64,000 nucleotides of DNA from Spinactinospora alkalitolerans (GCF_013408795.1 NZ_JACCCC010000001.1:2604001-2668000); one strand, 5' to 3'. Counted from the stretch's first letter, positions 35,234-44,313 are shown. Translations and numbers: made by a program. The notes: generated by a model not told the origin, from the sequence alone.

Positions 35234-36409
35234 GTGGATCTCTACGAACACGAGGCCAAGCAGCTTTTCGGGGAGCACGACGTGCCGCTGGCCCAGCGCC
35301 AGTTGGCCGGCACTCCGGAGCAGGCCGCGCTCAGCGCCACCAGACTCGGCCCGCGCGTTGTCGTCAAGGCGCAGGTCAAGACCGGCGGGCGGGGCAAGGC
35401 CGGCGGTGTGAAGGTGGCCGAGGGCCCCGAGGACGCCGCAGCCAAGGCCGAGCAGATCCTCGGCATGGACATCAAGGGCCACACGGTGCACCGGGTCCTG
35501 GTCGAAGAGGCCAGCGACATCGCCGAGGAGTACTACTTCTCCCTGCTGCTGGACCGGGCCAACCGCACCTTCCTGTCGATCTGCTCCGCCGAGGGCGGCA
35601 TGGACATCGAGGAGGTCGCCAGGACCCGGCCCGACGCCGTCGTGCGCACGCCCGTCGACCCCGCCCAGGGCCTCGACCGGCACACCGCCTGGCGGATCTG
35701 CGAACAGGCCGGACTGCCCTCCGACACCCATCCGCGGATCAGCACGGTGCTGATGCGGCTGTGGCAGGTGGCCTGCGAAGAGGACGCGCTCCTCGTGGAG
35801 GTCAACCCGCTCGCGCGCACCACCGACGGCCACATCATCGCGCTGGACGGCAAGGTCACCCTCGACGACAACGCGGCCTTCCGGCACCCCGAGCGGACCC
35901 CGTTCCACGACAACGGCGACGCCGACCCTCTCGAGGTGCGGGCGAAGGAGAAGGGGTTGAACTACGTCAAGCTCGACGGTGAGGTCGGCATCATCGGCAA
36001 TGGTGCGGGTCTGGTGATGTCGACGCTGGACGTGGTGGCCTATGCGGGTGAGGCGCGCGGCGGGGTCAAGCCGGCCAATTTCCTCGACATCGGGGGTGGT
36101 GCCTCGGCGGAGGTGATGGCCGACGGGTTGGAGATCATTCTGGGTGATCCGGCGGTTCGCAGCGTGTTCGTCAACGTCTTCGGCGGGATCACGGCCTGCG
36201 ATGCGGTGGCCAACGGCATCGTGCAGGCGCTGGAGCTGCTGGAGCAGCGTGGTGACGACGTGTCCAAGCCGCTGGTGGTGCGTCTGGACGGCAACAACGC
36301 CGAGTTGGGGCGCCAGATCCTGGAGGAGCGGGCCCATCCGGCGGTGCGCCGGGTCGACACCATGGACGGCGCCGCAGCCCAGGCCGCCGAACTCGCCGCG
36401 GCGAAGTAA
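35234..36409 (+). CDS. sucC: Succinate--CoA ligase (ADP-forming) subunit beta
   Basis: A 391-residue ATP-grasp subunit beginning [19 protein letters not shown]. Hallmarks are [19 protein letters not shown], the nucleotide and Mg sites in LLVEVNPLA, and [26 protein letters not shown] precedes GTG 35234. It pairs with sucD 15 bp downstream. Codon use changes inside the gene at about 35,950: the first two thirds are almost all G/C-ending, while the remainder and sucD use many T-ending codons (GGT, GAT, AAT, TAT). It sits in a catabolic cluster, so it may be a second, specialised copy that activates an acid with CoA. Confidence 0.9.
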   Translation: MDLYEHEAKQLFGEHDVPLAQRQLAGTPEQAALSATRLGPRVVVKAQVKTGGRGKAGGVKVAEGPEDAAAKAEQILGMDIKGHTVHRVLVEEASDIAEEYYFSLLLDRANRTFLSICSAEGGMDIEEVARTRPDAVVRTPVDPAQGLDRHTAWRICEQAGLPSDTHPRISTVLMRLWQVACEEDALLVEVNPLARTTDGHIIALDGKVTLDDNAAFRHPERTPFHDNGDADPLEVRAKEKGLNYVKLDGEVGIIGNGAGLVMSTLDVVAYAGEARGGVKPANFLDIGGGASAEVMADGLEIILGDPAVRSVFVNVFGGITACDAVANGIVQALELLEQRGDDVSKPLVVRLDGNNAELGRQILEERAHPAVRRVDTMDGAAAQAAELAAAK

Positions 36410-36424
36410 GGACGAAGAGAAACC

Positions 36425-37303
36425 ATGGCTATTTTTCTGACCAAGGACAGCAGGGTGCTGGTCCAGGGCATGACGGGCTCTGAGGGCGGCAAGCACACGC
36501 GGCGGATGCTCGCCTCGGGCACCAATGTGGTGGGCGGGGTCAACCCGCGCAAGGCCGGCCAGAGCGTGGACTTCGACGGCGCGGCGGTGCCGGTGTTCGG
36601 GTCGGTGGCCGAGGGCATGGCCGCCACCGGCGCCGATGTGACGGTGATCTTCGTGCCGCCGCGGTTCGCCCGCGATGCGGTGATCGAGGCGATCGACGCC
36701 CGGATCGGGCTGGCGGTGGTGATCACCGAGGGCATTCCGGTGCACGACACCGCGGCGTTCTGGTCCCATGCGGGCGCCGCCGGCCATGCGACGCGGATCG
36801 TGGGGCCCAACTGCCCGGGGCTGATCACGCCGGGGGCCGCCAACGCCGGGATCATCCCGGCCGACATCACCAAGCCGGGCCGGATCGGGCTGGTGTCCAA
36901 GAGCGGCACGCTGACCTACCAGATGATGTATGAGCTGCGCGACATCGGCTTCTCCACCTGTGTGGGCATCGGCGGCGACCCGATCATCGGCACCACCCAC
37001 ATCGACGCGCTGGCCGCCTTCGAGGCCGATCCCGACACCGACGCCATCGTGATGATCGGCGAGATCGGCGGCGACGCCGAGGAGCGGGCCGCGGAGTTCG
37101 TCAAGGCCAACGTGTCCAAGCCGGTGGTGGGCTATGTGGCCGGGTTCACCGCGCCCGAGGGCAAGACCATGGGCCATGCCGGCGCCATCGTCTCGGGCTC
37201 CTCGGGCACCGCCGCGGCCAAGAAGCAGGCCCTGGAGGCCGCCGGCGTCAAGGTCGGCAAAACCCCCAGCGAAACCGCGCGGCTGGTCCGCGCACTCTAC
37301 TGA
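36425..37303 (+). CDS. sucD: Succinate--CoA ligase subunit alpha
   Basis: A 292-residue CoA-binding subunit. It begins [21 protein letters not shown] with the CoA-binding domain, has CPGLITPG and [16 protein letters not shown], and the phosphorylated His is in [15 protein letters not shown] near residue 245. GACGAAGAGAAACC precedes the ATG. Codon use is more relaxed than in the surrounding genes (for example ATTTTT near the start and many GGT, GAT and CAT codons), matching the end of sucC. Confidence 0.92.
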   Translation: MAIFLTKDSRVLVQGMTGSEGGKHTRRMLASGTNVVGGVNPRKAGQSVDFDGAAVPVFGSVAEGMAATGADVTVIFVPPRFARDAVIEAIDARIGLAVVITEGIPVHDTAAFWSHAGAAGHATRIVGPNCPGLITPGAANAGIIPADITKPGRIGLVSKSGTLTYQMMYELRDIGFSTCVGIGGDPIIGTTHIDALAAFEADPDTDAIVMIGEIGGDAEERAAEFVKANVSKPVVGYVAGFTAPEGKTMGHAGAIVSGSSGTAAAKKQALEAAGVKVGKTPSETARLVRALY

Positions 37304-37324
37304 CCCCTTCTGGCGGGAGATCCC

Positions 37325-38872
37325 ATGACGTTCATGCTGAAATCCGGGACCGAGTGGAACACCGTGTACGGCCACTGCCGAGCGGCGGCGCCGGAGGCGT
37401 TCGGCGCGGACCGCGTGCACAACTTCTGGGGCGGGCGCTGGCGGGACGACGGCGAGCCCCGGCCGGCCTTCTCACCCGTTGACGGCGGCGAGATCGCCGG
37501 ACCGCCCATGCTGACGGCCGACGCCGCCGAGGCGGCGGTGCGCACCGCGGCCGACCGGCACCGCGAATGGCGACGGGTGCCCGAGGCCGAACGGCGGGCC
37601 AGGGTGCGGGCGGCGCTGGACGCCTGGGCCGAGCACCGCGACCTGCTCGCCCTGCTGCTGGTGTGGGAGATCGGCAAGCCGTGGCGGCTGGCGTGCCAGG
37701 ACGTCGACCGCGCGATCTCCGGGGTGGAGTGGTACCTGGAGGAGATCGGCCCGATGCTGGAGGGGCGCTCCCCGCTGGACGGCCCGGTCAGCAACATCGC
37801 GAGCTGGAACTACCCGATGAGCGTCCTGGCGCACGCGATGTGCGTGCAGGTGCTCGCGGGCAACGCGGCGATCGCCAAGACCCCCACCGACGGCGGCCTG
37901 GCCTGCCTGACGCTGGCCACCGCGCTGGCCGCCCGAGAGGGGCTGCCGTTCACGCTGATCAGCGGCAGCGGCCGGGAGCTGTCGCCGGCGCTGGTGCGCT
38001 CGTCCGAGGTCGGCTGCGTGTCGTTCGTGGGCGGCAGGGACGCCGGCGGGCAGATCGCCACCGCGCTGGCCGACCTCGGCAAGCGGCACATCCTGGAGCA
38101 GGAGGGGCTCAACTGCTGGGGCGTGTGGGAGTTCGGCGACTGGGAGACCTTCTCCGGCCAGGTGCGCAAGACCTTCGACTACGCCAAGCAGCGCTGCACC
38201 GCCTACCCGCGCTTCGTCGTGCAGCGCTCGCTGTTCGACCGGTTCCTCTCCGCCTACCTGCCCGCGGTCGCCGCCGTCAGGTTCGGCAACCCGCTCGCCG
38301 TCTCCGAACAGGGGGAGGAGCTGCCGGAGCTGGACTTCGGACCGCTGATCAACGCGGCCAAGGCCAAGGACCTCGGCGAGCAGGTCAGCGACGCGATCGC
38401 CAAGGGAGCCGTGCCGCTGTACAGCGGCGACCTGGACGGCGGCCGCTTCGTGGCCGGGCAGAACACCGACGCCTACATGGCCCCGGTGGCGCTGCTGGAG
38501 CCGCCGAGGCCCTCGCCGCTGTTCCACGCCGAACCGTTCGGCCCGGTCGACTCCATCGTCCTGGTCGACACCGAGGCCGAACTGCTCGCCGCCATGAACG
38601 CCAGCAACGGGGCGCTGGTCGGCAGCGTCTCCTGCGACGACGAGGCCACCGCCGCCCGCATCGCCGGCAGCGTGCGCGCCTTCAAGGTCGGCGTCAACAA
38701 GCCCCGCTCCCGCGGCGACCGCGCCGAGCTCTTCGGCGGCTGGGGCGACTCCTGGCGCGGCGCCTTCGTCGGCGGCCACCTCCTCGTGCACGCCGTCACC
38801 GACGGCCCCGCCGATGAACGCCTGCCCGGCAACTTCCCCGACTACACCCTGCGACCCGAGTCCCACGCCTAG
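37325..38872 (+). CDS. NAD(P)-dependent aldehyde dehydrogenase family protein
   Basis: A 515-residue aldehyde dehydrogenase. The oxyanion Asn is in ASWNYPM (162), the general-base Glu in ILEQEG (258), and the nucleophile Cys in AKQRCTAYPRF (291). Spacing fits the superfamily, although the usual LGGK after the Glu is replaced by QEGLN, and a GVWEF segment follows. The first 30 residues are extra. It is 21 bp after sucD and so in the same transcript. It could oxidise the aldehyde released by a 2-hydroxyacyl-CoA lyase, or glyoxylate; the substrate is unknown. Confidence 0.85.
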   Translation: MTFMLKSGTEWNTVYGHCRAAAPEAFGADRVHNFWGGRWRDDGEPRPAFSPVDGGEIAGPPMLTADAAEAAVRTAADRHREWRRVPEAERRARVRAALDAWAEHRDLLALLLVWEIGKPWRLACQDVDRAISGVEWYLEEIGPMLEGRSPLDGPVSNIASWNYPMSVLAHAMCVQVLAGNAAIAKTPTDGGLACLTLATALAAREGLPFTLISGSGRELSPALVRSSEVGCVSFVGGRDAGGQIATALADLGKRHILEQEGLNCWGVWEFGDWETFSGQVRKTFDYAKQRCTAYPRFVVQRSLFDRFLSAYLPAVAAVRFGNPLAVSEQGEELPELDFGPLINAAKAKDLGEQVSDAIAKGAVPLYSGDLDGGRFVAGQNTDAYMAPVALLEPPRPSPLFHAEPFGPVDSIVLVDTEAELLAAMNASNGALVGSVSCDDEATAARIAGSVRAFKVGVNKPRSRGDRAELFGGWGDSWRGAFVGGHLLVHAVTDGPADERLPGNFPDYTLRPESHA

Positions 38873-39034
38873 AGAGCTTTAAGGGCGCGGGTGGAGAGGG
38901 GCCGGCTGTCGCAGTGCGCGTAGCGCCGGCGGCACGCACCTGTCCGTTGCCCTGCCGCGCATCCTCGCCCACGACCTCGGCCTCTGAACCTCTCCGGAGT
39001 TCAGCCGCCCCCGACCGACGAGAAAGCGATCCCC

Positions 39035-40072
39035 ATGGTCACGCGGTCCCCTTCGGCGGTCCCCGGTGCGCGGCGATCCCGCCTCGCCGGGCGGGCGCCG
39101 CTGCTCGCCGTCCTGCTCGGCTGCGCGCTCCTCACCTGGTCCTACTGGTCACCCGCTGGCGTGGCCGAGCGCACGGCCTTCGACGCCGGCCTCACGGGCG
39201 GGGGCGCGCCGGACCTGGTGTCGGGGATCGGCCACGCAGCCGCCCACCTGCTCGGCGCGTGGAAGACGGTGCTGGCCGGACTGGTCGTGGCGGCGGCCGT
39301 CGACGCGCTGGTGCCCAGAGGGCGGCTGCTGCGGCTCCTCGGCCACGGCGGCCGTCCTCTGCGTTCGGCTGCGGCCGGGGCGCTGCTGGGCGGGCTGAGC
39401 ATGCTGTGCTCCGGCGGCGCCGCGGCGGTGGCCGTCGCGCTGGGCCGCCGCGGCGCACCGGTCGCGGGAACGGTCGCGTTCTGGGTGGCCGGGCCCATGC
39501 TCAACCCGGCCGTCCTCGTCCTGTGCCTGTCGGTGCTGCCGTGGGAGTGGACGGCGGCGCGCGTCGCCGCCGGCGCGGCCCTCGTGCTCTTCGTCGCCTA
39601 CCATTTCGGCGGTGCGCCGCGCGCCCAGGACGGCCCGCCCGAGCCGCTGCGCGGACCGGAGTTCGACGACCTGCTCGCACTCCGCCGGTTCGGCCGCAGC
39701 CTGGCCCGGCTCGCGCGCACCCTGCTGCCCGACTACCTGATCGTGGTCCTGGCCGCCGGCATCGCCCAGACCTGGCTCGCCGCGCTGGACTGGGACACAG
39801 CGGCGGCGCCGATGCTGGTCCTCGCCGCCGTCGGCGGCGCGCTGCTCATCGTCCCCCTGGCCGCCGAGATCCCCGTCGCGGCGGCGCTGCACCGCGCCGG
39901 CGCGGTGCCGGGAGTGGCGGGAGCCTTCCTGGTCACCCTCCCCGTCCTGAGCCTGCCCGCCCTGCTGATGCTGCGCGCCGTCGTCCCGCCGCGCGGCCTC
40001 GTCGCCCTGGCCGCAGCCGTCGTCGCCATCGGCGCGGCGACCGGAGCGGCGCTGACGCTCCCGGGGTGGTAG
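39035..40072 (+). CDS. Permease of the DUF318/ArsP-like family
   Basis: A 345-residue membrane protein with 8-10 helices and a central cytoplasmic loop (RAQDGPPEPLRGPEFDD). The repeat layout is that of the DUF318 permeases (ArsP-like). The usual Cys pair is changed: the first half has MLCSGGAAAVAVALG and the second half has PLAAEIPVAAALHRAG. Relatives export methylated arsenic or other small molecules; no arsenic genes are near. The transported compound is unknown. Confidence 0.7.
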   Translation: MVTRSPSAVPGARRSRLAGRAPLLAVLLGCALLTWSYWSPAGVAERTAFDAGLTGGGAPDLVSGIGHAAAHLLGAWKTVLAGLVVAAAVDALVPRGRLLRLLGHGGRPLRSAAAGALLGGLSMLCSGGAAAVAVALGRRGAPVAGTVAFWVAGPMLNPAVLVLCLSVLPWEWTAARVAAGAALVLFVAYHFGGAPRAQDGPPEPLRGPEFDDLLALRRFGRSLARLARTLLPDYLIVVLAAGIAQTWLAALDWDTAAAPMLVLAAVGGALLIVPLAAEIPVAAALHRAGAVPGVAGAFLVTLPVLSLPALLMLRAVVPPRGLVALAAAVVAIGAATGAALTLPGW

Positions 40073-40223
40073 CACCGCGCTCGGGCCGTTGGCGACCGGC
40101 CGGCTCGAGCCTGCTGCGCGGCCTTGTCCGCTGCCGGGCGGCGGGCGGTCGTGAGGGAAAGCGGCAGCGACGGCGCCGGGGGTGCGAGCGGGCGCACAAG
40201 GTGTCCGTAAGAAGCGGGCAGGC

Positions 40224-41189
40224 TCAGGCCGGGGCGAGGGCCCGGACGGGCGTGGCGAGTTCGCGGCCGAAGAAGTCGAAGAACCCGTCGGGGTCGGGCC
40301 CGGCGTTGAGGAGCGCGAGGTGGTCGAAGCCGGCGTCGGCGAACTGCCGGACGACGGCGAGATGGCGCTCGGGGTCGGGACCGCAGCCGAACGCCTCGCG
40401 CATGTCGTCGTGGCGCACCGACGCCGTCGCGGCCTCGAAGTTGACCGGGTTGGGCAGCTCCGACTGCACCTTCCAGCCGGTGACGCCGAACCGGAACCTC
40501 TCGTGCGCCGAGGCGACCGCCGCCTCCTCGTCCGGCGCCCAGGACAGCGGTACCTCGGCGTACCTGGGTCCCGAACCGCCGGCCTCGGCGTAGACATCGG
40601 TCAGCTCGGGCTTGGGCTCGGTGGCGAAGAGGCCGTCGCCGAGTTCGGCGGCCAACCGGGCCGACGCCGCGCCGCTGGCCGCCACCGCGATCCGGGGCGG
40701 CCGTTCGGGCAGGTCGAACACGCGCGCGTCCTCCAGCGCGAGGTGCCGGCCCGCATAGGAGTGGTATCCGCCGGACCAGAGCAGCCTGATGATCTCCAGG
40801 GACTCGCGCAGCATCTCGTGGCGCACGCCGACAGCGGGCCAGCCGCGCCCGACGACGTGCTCGTTGAGCCGCTCGCCGGCGCCGACCCCGAGGGTGAAGC
40901 GGTCCTCGGCGAGCAGCGCGGTCGTCGCGGCGGCCTGGGCGACCACGGCCGGGTGGTAGCGGATGAAGGGGCAGGTGACGCCGGTGGCCAGCTCGATGCG
41001 CTCGGTGCGGGCCGCCGCGGCGGCGAGGATCGACCAGACGAAGCCCGAGTGCCCGTGGCTGTACAGCCACGGGTGGAAGTGGTCGCTGATCTCGACGAAG
41101 TCGAATCCGGCCTGCTCGGCGCGCACGGTCTGGCGCACCATCTCCTGCGGCGAGTACCCCTCGGCGAACAGCTTGTAACCGATCTTCAC
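40224..41189 (-). CDS. F420-dependent LLM-class oxidoreductase (TIGR03557/Fgd-like)
   Basis: A 321-residue luciferase-like TIM barrel starting VKIGYKLFAEGYSPQEMV at GTG 41189, behind GGAGGGACAC. FVEISDHFHPWLYSHGHSGFVW, ATGVTCPFIRYHPAVVAQAA and RFTLGVGAGERLNEHVVG closely resemble F420-dependent glucose-6-phosphate dehydrogenase and its relatives. It probably uses coenzyme F420, in keeping with an actinomycete host. The substrate is not certain. It appears to be a single-gene unit. Confidence 0.85.
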   Translation of the reverse strand: MKIGYKLFAEGYSPQEMVRQTVRAEQAGFDFVEISDHFHPWLYSHGHSGFVWSILAAAAARTERIELATGVTCPFIRYHPAVVAQAAATTALLAEDRFTLGVGAGERLNEHVVGRGWPAVGVRHEMLRESLEIIRLLWSGGYHSYAGRHLALEDARVFDLPERPPRIAVAASGAASARLAAELGDGLFATEPKPELTDVYAEAGGSGPRYAEVPLSWAPDEEAAVASAHERFRFGVTGWKVQSELPNPVNFEAATASVRHDDMREAFGCGPDPERHLAVVRQFADAGFDHLALLNAGPDPDGFFDFFGRELATPVRALAPA

Positions 41190-41521
41190 GGTGTCCCTCC
41201 TCCAGCGGCGGCCCGGGCCGCCGCCCGCGTGCGCCTCCGTCGCGCGATGCCGGTAGGGGCGTCTGCCCACGGTCCGGCGATCAATGCACCGCCGCGGGCC
41301 GCGACGCGAAGACGCAGGTGGCGGCTTGACAACGGCTGAAGCCGTTCTGCTTTACCGGCAAAGCCGCCTTAGCCGCCTTGGGGCCGTGGACATGTCAACC
41401 GATGGCCGGGACGGGATCGGTCCGGGCGCCGCCGAGCGGCACCGGGCGGCGGCCCGCAGGCGTCGGGTTCGCTCTCGTGCAGCACGACCACGGCGACGGT
41501 CCCGGGAAGGCGCCAGCGCGT

Positions 41522-41555
41522 CGGCCCCCGAGGCCGTCGACGGCCTCGGGGGCCG
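41522..41555. repeat. Perfect 34-bp palindrome
   Basis: The left half CGGCCCCCGAGGCCGTC is followed immediately by its exact reverse complement, with centre GTC|GAC. There is no loop, so it is a true DNA palindrome more than an ordinary terminator hairpin. It lies where the minus-strand relic loses its reading frame. Confidence 0.8.
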
Positions 41556-41690
41556 CGCGTACTCGGCGACCCGCGCCCGGATCCCGCTGGTCATCTCCTC
41601 GCCGAGCTCGTCGAGGACCGGCCGGGCAGGGCCGCGAACTCCCGAGGGACGGCGAAGGCTCCCGGCGCGCCACCGGGATGAGCTGTCAGT
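41540..41690 (-). pseudogene. Possible frameshifted relic of a PucR/CdaR-type regulator N-terminus
   Basis: On the minus strand one frame reads GAFAVPREFAALPG, and a shift of one base gives VLDELGEEMTSGIRARVAEY followed by ARP. The combined pattern (helix, then an EI/GIR-x-VPEYARP-like motif) resembles the N-terminus of PucR-family regulators. The rest of such a protein is absent. The call rests on a short stretch and is tentative. Confidence 0.35.
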
Positions 41691-41896
41691 GATCATATTG
41701 GAACGTAGCGTCCCCGCAGTGCCGCCGCCTTCCTTTTTATGGATTCTGTATGCCGTTTCAGCGTCGATACGCATCCTGGTGCCGCCCGCGCCTGCGTTTG
41801 GTGCGCCGGACAGGGGTGCGGCGCGAGTGCCGAGTGGGAAAAGCCCCCGATATCGGGGCATTGACCGCCTCCGGTGGGCACGGCGACAGTGAACGG

Positions 41897-43426
41897 ATGT
41901 CGGTACTCAGCACCCTGGATCGGGAAAACTCGATAGCGTCGGCGGGCTACAACCGCTGGCTCATACCGCCCGCCGCGCTCGCCGTCCACCTCTCCATCGG
42001 GCAGGTGTACGCCACGAGCGTGTACAAGAACTCGCTCGTCGCGCACTTCGGCACCGGCCAGACCGCGATCGGCGTCGTCTTCAGCCTCGCGATCGTCATG
42101 CTCGGCCTGTCCGCGGCGGTCGGCGGCACCTGGGTGGAGCGCAACGGCCCGCGCAAGGCCATGCTGGTCTCGGCGGCCTGCTGGAGCGGCGGCTTCCTGG
42201 TGGGAGCGCTCGGCATCGCGGCCGGGCAGCTCTGGCTGGTCTACCTCGGCTACGGCGTCCTCGGCGGCATCGGGCTGGGCATCGGCTACATCTCTCCGGT
42301 CTCCACCCTGATCAAGTGGTTCCCCGACCGCCCGGGCCTGGCCACGGGCCTGGCCATCATGGGCTTCGGCGGCGGGGCGCTGGTCGCCTCCCCGGTCTCC
42401 AACCAGCTCATGGTGTTCTACGACCCGGGCTACGACCCCGCCGTGGGCGGCTCGGTCGCCTCCGGCGGCGCCCTCGTGGGGCTGTTCGTGACGCTCGGAC
42501 TGGGCTACCTGGCCCTGATGATGGTCGGCGTGCTGCTGATCCGGGTGCCGGCCGAGGGATGGCGGCCCGCCGGCTTCGACCCGGCGGCGCAGCGCTCGGC
42601 GCCGATGATCACCACGGCCGGCGTCTCGGCGCGCAACGCCGTGCGCACGCCGCAGTTCTGGCTGCTGTGGGTCGTGCTGTTCACCAACGTCACGGCGGGC
42701 ATCGGCATCCTGGAGCAGGCGAGCCCGATGATCCAGGACTTCTTCCGCGACGGCGGCTCGACCACGGTCTCCGTCGCGGCGGCCGGCGGCTTCGTCGGAC
42801 TGCTGTCGCTGTTCAACATGGCCGGCCGGTTCGGATGGTCCTCGACCTCCGACTTCATCGGCCGCAAGCCCGTCTACATGATCTACCTGGGCGTCGGGGC
42901 GGTGCTGTACACGCTGCTGGCCACCGTCGGTTCCAGCGCCACATGGCTGTTCGTGGTCCTGGCCTGCCTGATCCTGTCCTTCTACGGCGGCGGGTTCGCG
43001 ACGGTCCCGGCCTACCTGCGCGACCTGTTCGGCACCTACGAGGTGGGCGCCATCCACGGCCGGCTGCTCACCGCCTGGTCGGCCGCAGGCGTCGCCGGCC
43101 CTCTCATCGTCAACGCCTTCCTCGACGCCGAGGGTGAGCCCGGCACGCTGACCCAGGGTGCCTACCAGGCGCCGCTGTTCACCATGGTGGGGCTGCTCGT
43201 CGTCGGCTTCGTCGCCAACGCGCTCGTGCGCCCGGTCGCCGAGCGGTTCCACGAGCCCGGGGTCTCCGGCGCGGCGCCGACCGCCGACCGGACCGCGTCC
43301 GCCACCGCCGCCGCCGCCGAGGGGCGCAGGCCCCGGCTGGTGCTCGCCTGGACGCTCGTGAGCGTCCTGCTCGGCTACGGGGTCTTCCGGGTGCTGCTCA
43401 CCGCGGCCCAGTTGTTCACGGGGTGA
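41897..43426 (+). CDS. OFA-family MFS transporter (oxalate/formate antiporter family)
   Basis: A 509-residue major facilitator with 12 helices and an extra C-terminal helix. It begins NRWLIPPAALAVHLSIGQVY and has the OFA signatures GLGIGYISPVSTLIKWFPDR and GFGGGALVASP, plus a C-terminal PAYLRDLFGTYEVGAIHGR. ATG 41897 is used although the ribosome site is poor; the open frame upstream looks non-coding. OFA members exchange oxalate, formate or related carboxylates. It stands alone but may serve the frc cluster 10 kb away. Confidence 0.88.
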   Translation: MSVLSTLDRENSIASAGYNRWLIPPAALAVHLSIGQVYATSVYKNSLVAHFGTGQTAIGVVFSLAIVMLGLSAAVGGTWVERNGPRKAMLVSAACWSGGFLVGALGIAAGQLWLVYLGYGVLGGIGLGIGYISPVSTLIKWFPDRPGLATGLAIMGFGGGALVASPVSNQLMVFYDPGYDPAVGGSVASGGALVGLFVTLGLGYLALMMVGVLLIRVPAEGWRPAGFDPAAQRSAPMITTAGVSARNAVRTPQFWLLWVVLFTNVTAGIGILEQASPMIQDFFRDGGSTTVSVAAAGGFVGLLSLFNMAGRFGWSSTSDFIGRKPVYMIYLGVGAVLYTLLATVGSSATWLFVVLACLILSFYGGGFATVPAYLRDLFGTYEVGAIHGRLLTAWSAAGVAGPLIVNAFLDAEGEPGTLTQGAYQAPLFTMVGLLVVGFVANALVRPVAERFHEPGVSGAAPTADRTASATAAAAEGRRPRLVLAWTLVSVLLGYGVFRVLLTAAQLFTG

Positions 43427-43488
43427 CGCCGGGGCCGGTCCGCCCGGTTCCGCGGGAATCCGCTGCGGGCGCACAAATCCCTCGTCGC

Positions 43489-43625
43489 AGGTCAAATCCG
43501 ACTTGACGCGTCTGCGGTGACTTTTGGTAATTGAATACCTTCCCTCTGTTCTCTGGAGAAGTGCTCTCGACCAGCATGGGTGGTGGCTTCAGCGGTCCGC
43601 TCTCCACCGCCGTGGACGGCGGCGG
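43489..43625 (+). promoter_or_regulatory. Conserved leader of the first small secreted protein
   Basis: This region matches 44109-44245 in order and spacing: TCAAATCCGACTTGAC is followed 65 bp later by CGACCAGCATGGG in both copies. TTGACG at 43503 is a possible -35 box, although no standard -10 stands at 17 bp. A leader of about 200 nt before the start codon could be regulatory. Confidence 0.5.
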
Positions 43626-43698
43626 AAGGGGCGGGAGGCGCCGATGGGGCCGCCGGCCCGGCAGAGCGCCGGACCGCCTTCTCGGGAGGGGAAATTTC

Positions 43699-43953
43699 AT
43701 GGATGCCATGACCGTACGCCGGATCCTGGTCGCGGGCATCGCGGCACCGGCCCTGGTGCTGGCGGCTCCGGCCGTCGCCATGGCCGACACCGACTACGAG
43801 GCCGAGCAGAGCGCCGCGGGCCCCAACGGTGCGTGGTCGCACAGCGTGGAGTCGTCCGCCGACGGCGACGGCGACGCGTCGTACGAGGAGACCAAGACCA
43901 AGGCCGGTCCGCACGGGGCCTTCTCCTCCAGCGTCGAGAGTGAGGCCGACTAG
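43699..43953 (+). CDS. Small secreted repeat protein 1
   Basis: An 84-residue protein with a Sec signal peptide (TVRRILVAGIAAPALVLAAP, cleavage after AMA near residue 29), leaving about 55 residues. The mature part holds two copies of a unit of about 25 residues, each with AG-x-x-GA-W/F-S then SVES and an acidic tail (SAAGPNGAWSHSVESSAD and KAGPHGAFSSSVESEAD). GGGAGGGG precedes the ATG. I recognise no family. Its paralogue lies 615 bp downstream. An extracellular or wall-associated role is inferred from the signal peptide. Confidence 0.75.
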   Translation: MDAMTVRRILVAGIAAPALVLAAPAVAMADTDYEAEQSAAGPNGAWSHSVESSADGDGDASYEETKTKAGPHGAFSSSVESEAD

Positions 43954-44055
43954 CGGTCCGGCTAGCGGTCCGGCGGGGTGCGGCGCGTTCCATGCGACCT
44001 TCGCCGCCCCCGGACCATGACGCCGCACCGAGATGTTCAGGCCGCGGCGATCAGG

Positions 44056-44086
44056 AGGGCCCCGCCCGTGCCACGGGCGGGGCCCT
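44056..44086 (+). terminator. Hairpin terminator between the two small secreted proteins
   Basis: A perfect 14-bp stem (AGGGCCCCGCCCGT, loop GCC) followed by TTTGC. It lies 103 bp after the first gene and before the leader of the second, so each gene has its own transcript. The remainder of the 360-bp gap 43954-44313 is the second leader. Confidence 0.75.
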
Positions 44087-44108
44087 TTGCCGCGGAAAAG
44101 GACACCGG

Positions 44109-44245
44109 AGGTCAATTCCGACTTGACCCCTCTGCGGGGGCTTTGGGAAACGGGATACCTGTTTCCGGTTTTTCGGTGGGAGAAGTTCGACCAGCATGGG
44201 TTGTGGTCCTCACGTCCCGTTCCCACCGGGTGGACGGTAGCGGTC
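44109..44245 (+). promoter_or_regulatory. Conserved leader of the second small secreted protein
   Basis: A copy of the 43489-43625 leader: TCAATTCCGACTTGACC at the start, and CGACCAGCATGGGTTGTGG 65 bp after the TTGACC box (44123). The whole duplication unit is 620 bp. Confidence 0.5.
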
Positions 44246-44313
44246 ATGAACGGGGCGCAGCGGGACCGTCGGTCCGGCAGATCGCCGGACCGTCCTTCCT
44301 GGAGGGAAGTTCC

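Larger units (their letters stand above)
41190..41896. other. 707-bp gap with a regulator relic, palindrome and the OFA promoter region
   Basis: No intact gene is supported here. It contains the short repeated phrase AGCCGCCTT around 41365-41382, the palindrome at 41522-41555, a frameshifted minus-strand relic at 41540-41690, and an AT-richer stretch (41,690-41,760) that may be the promoter of the OFA gene. A single GTATGC half-site occurs at 41748-41753. Confidence 0.5.

Noticed and set aside
41284-41892. 202-residue plus-strand frame upstream of the OFA gene
   Set aside because: The translation is Arg/Ser/Pro-rich without domains, contains the palindrome and overlaps the relic on the other strand.
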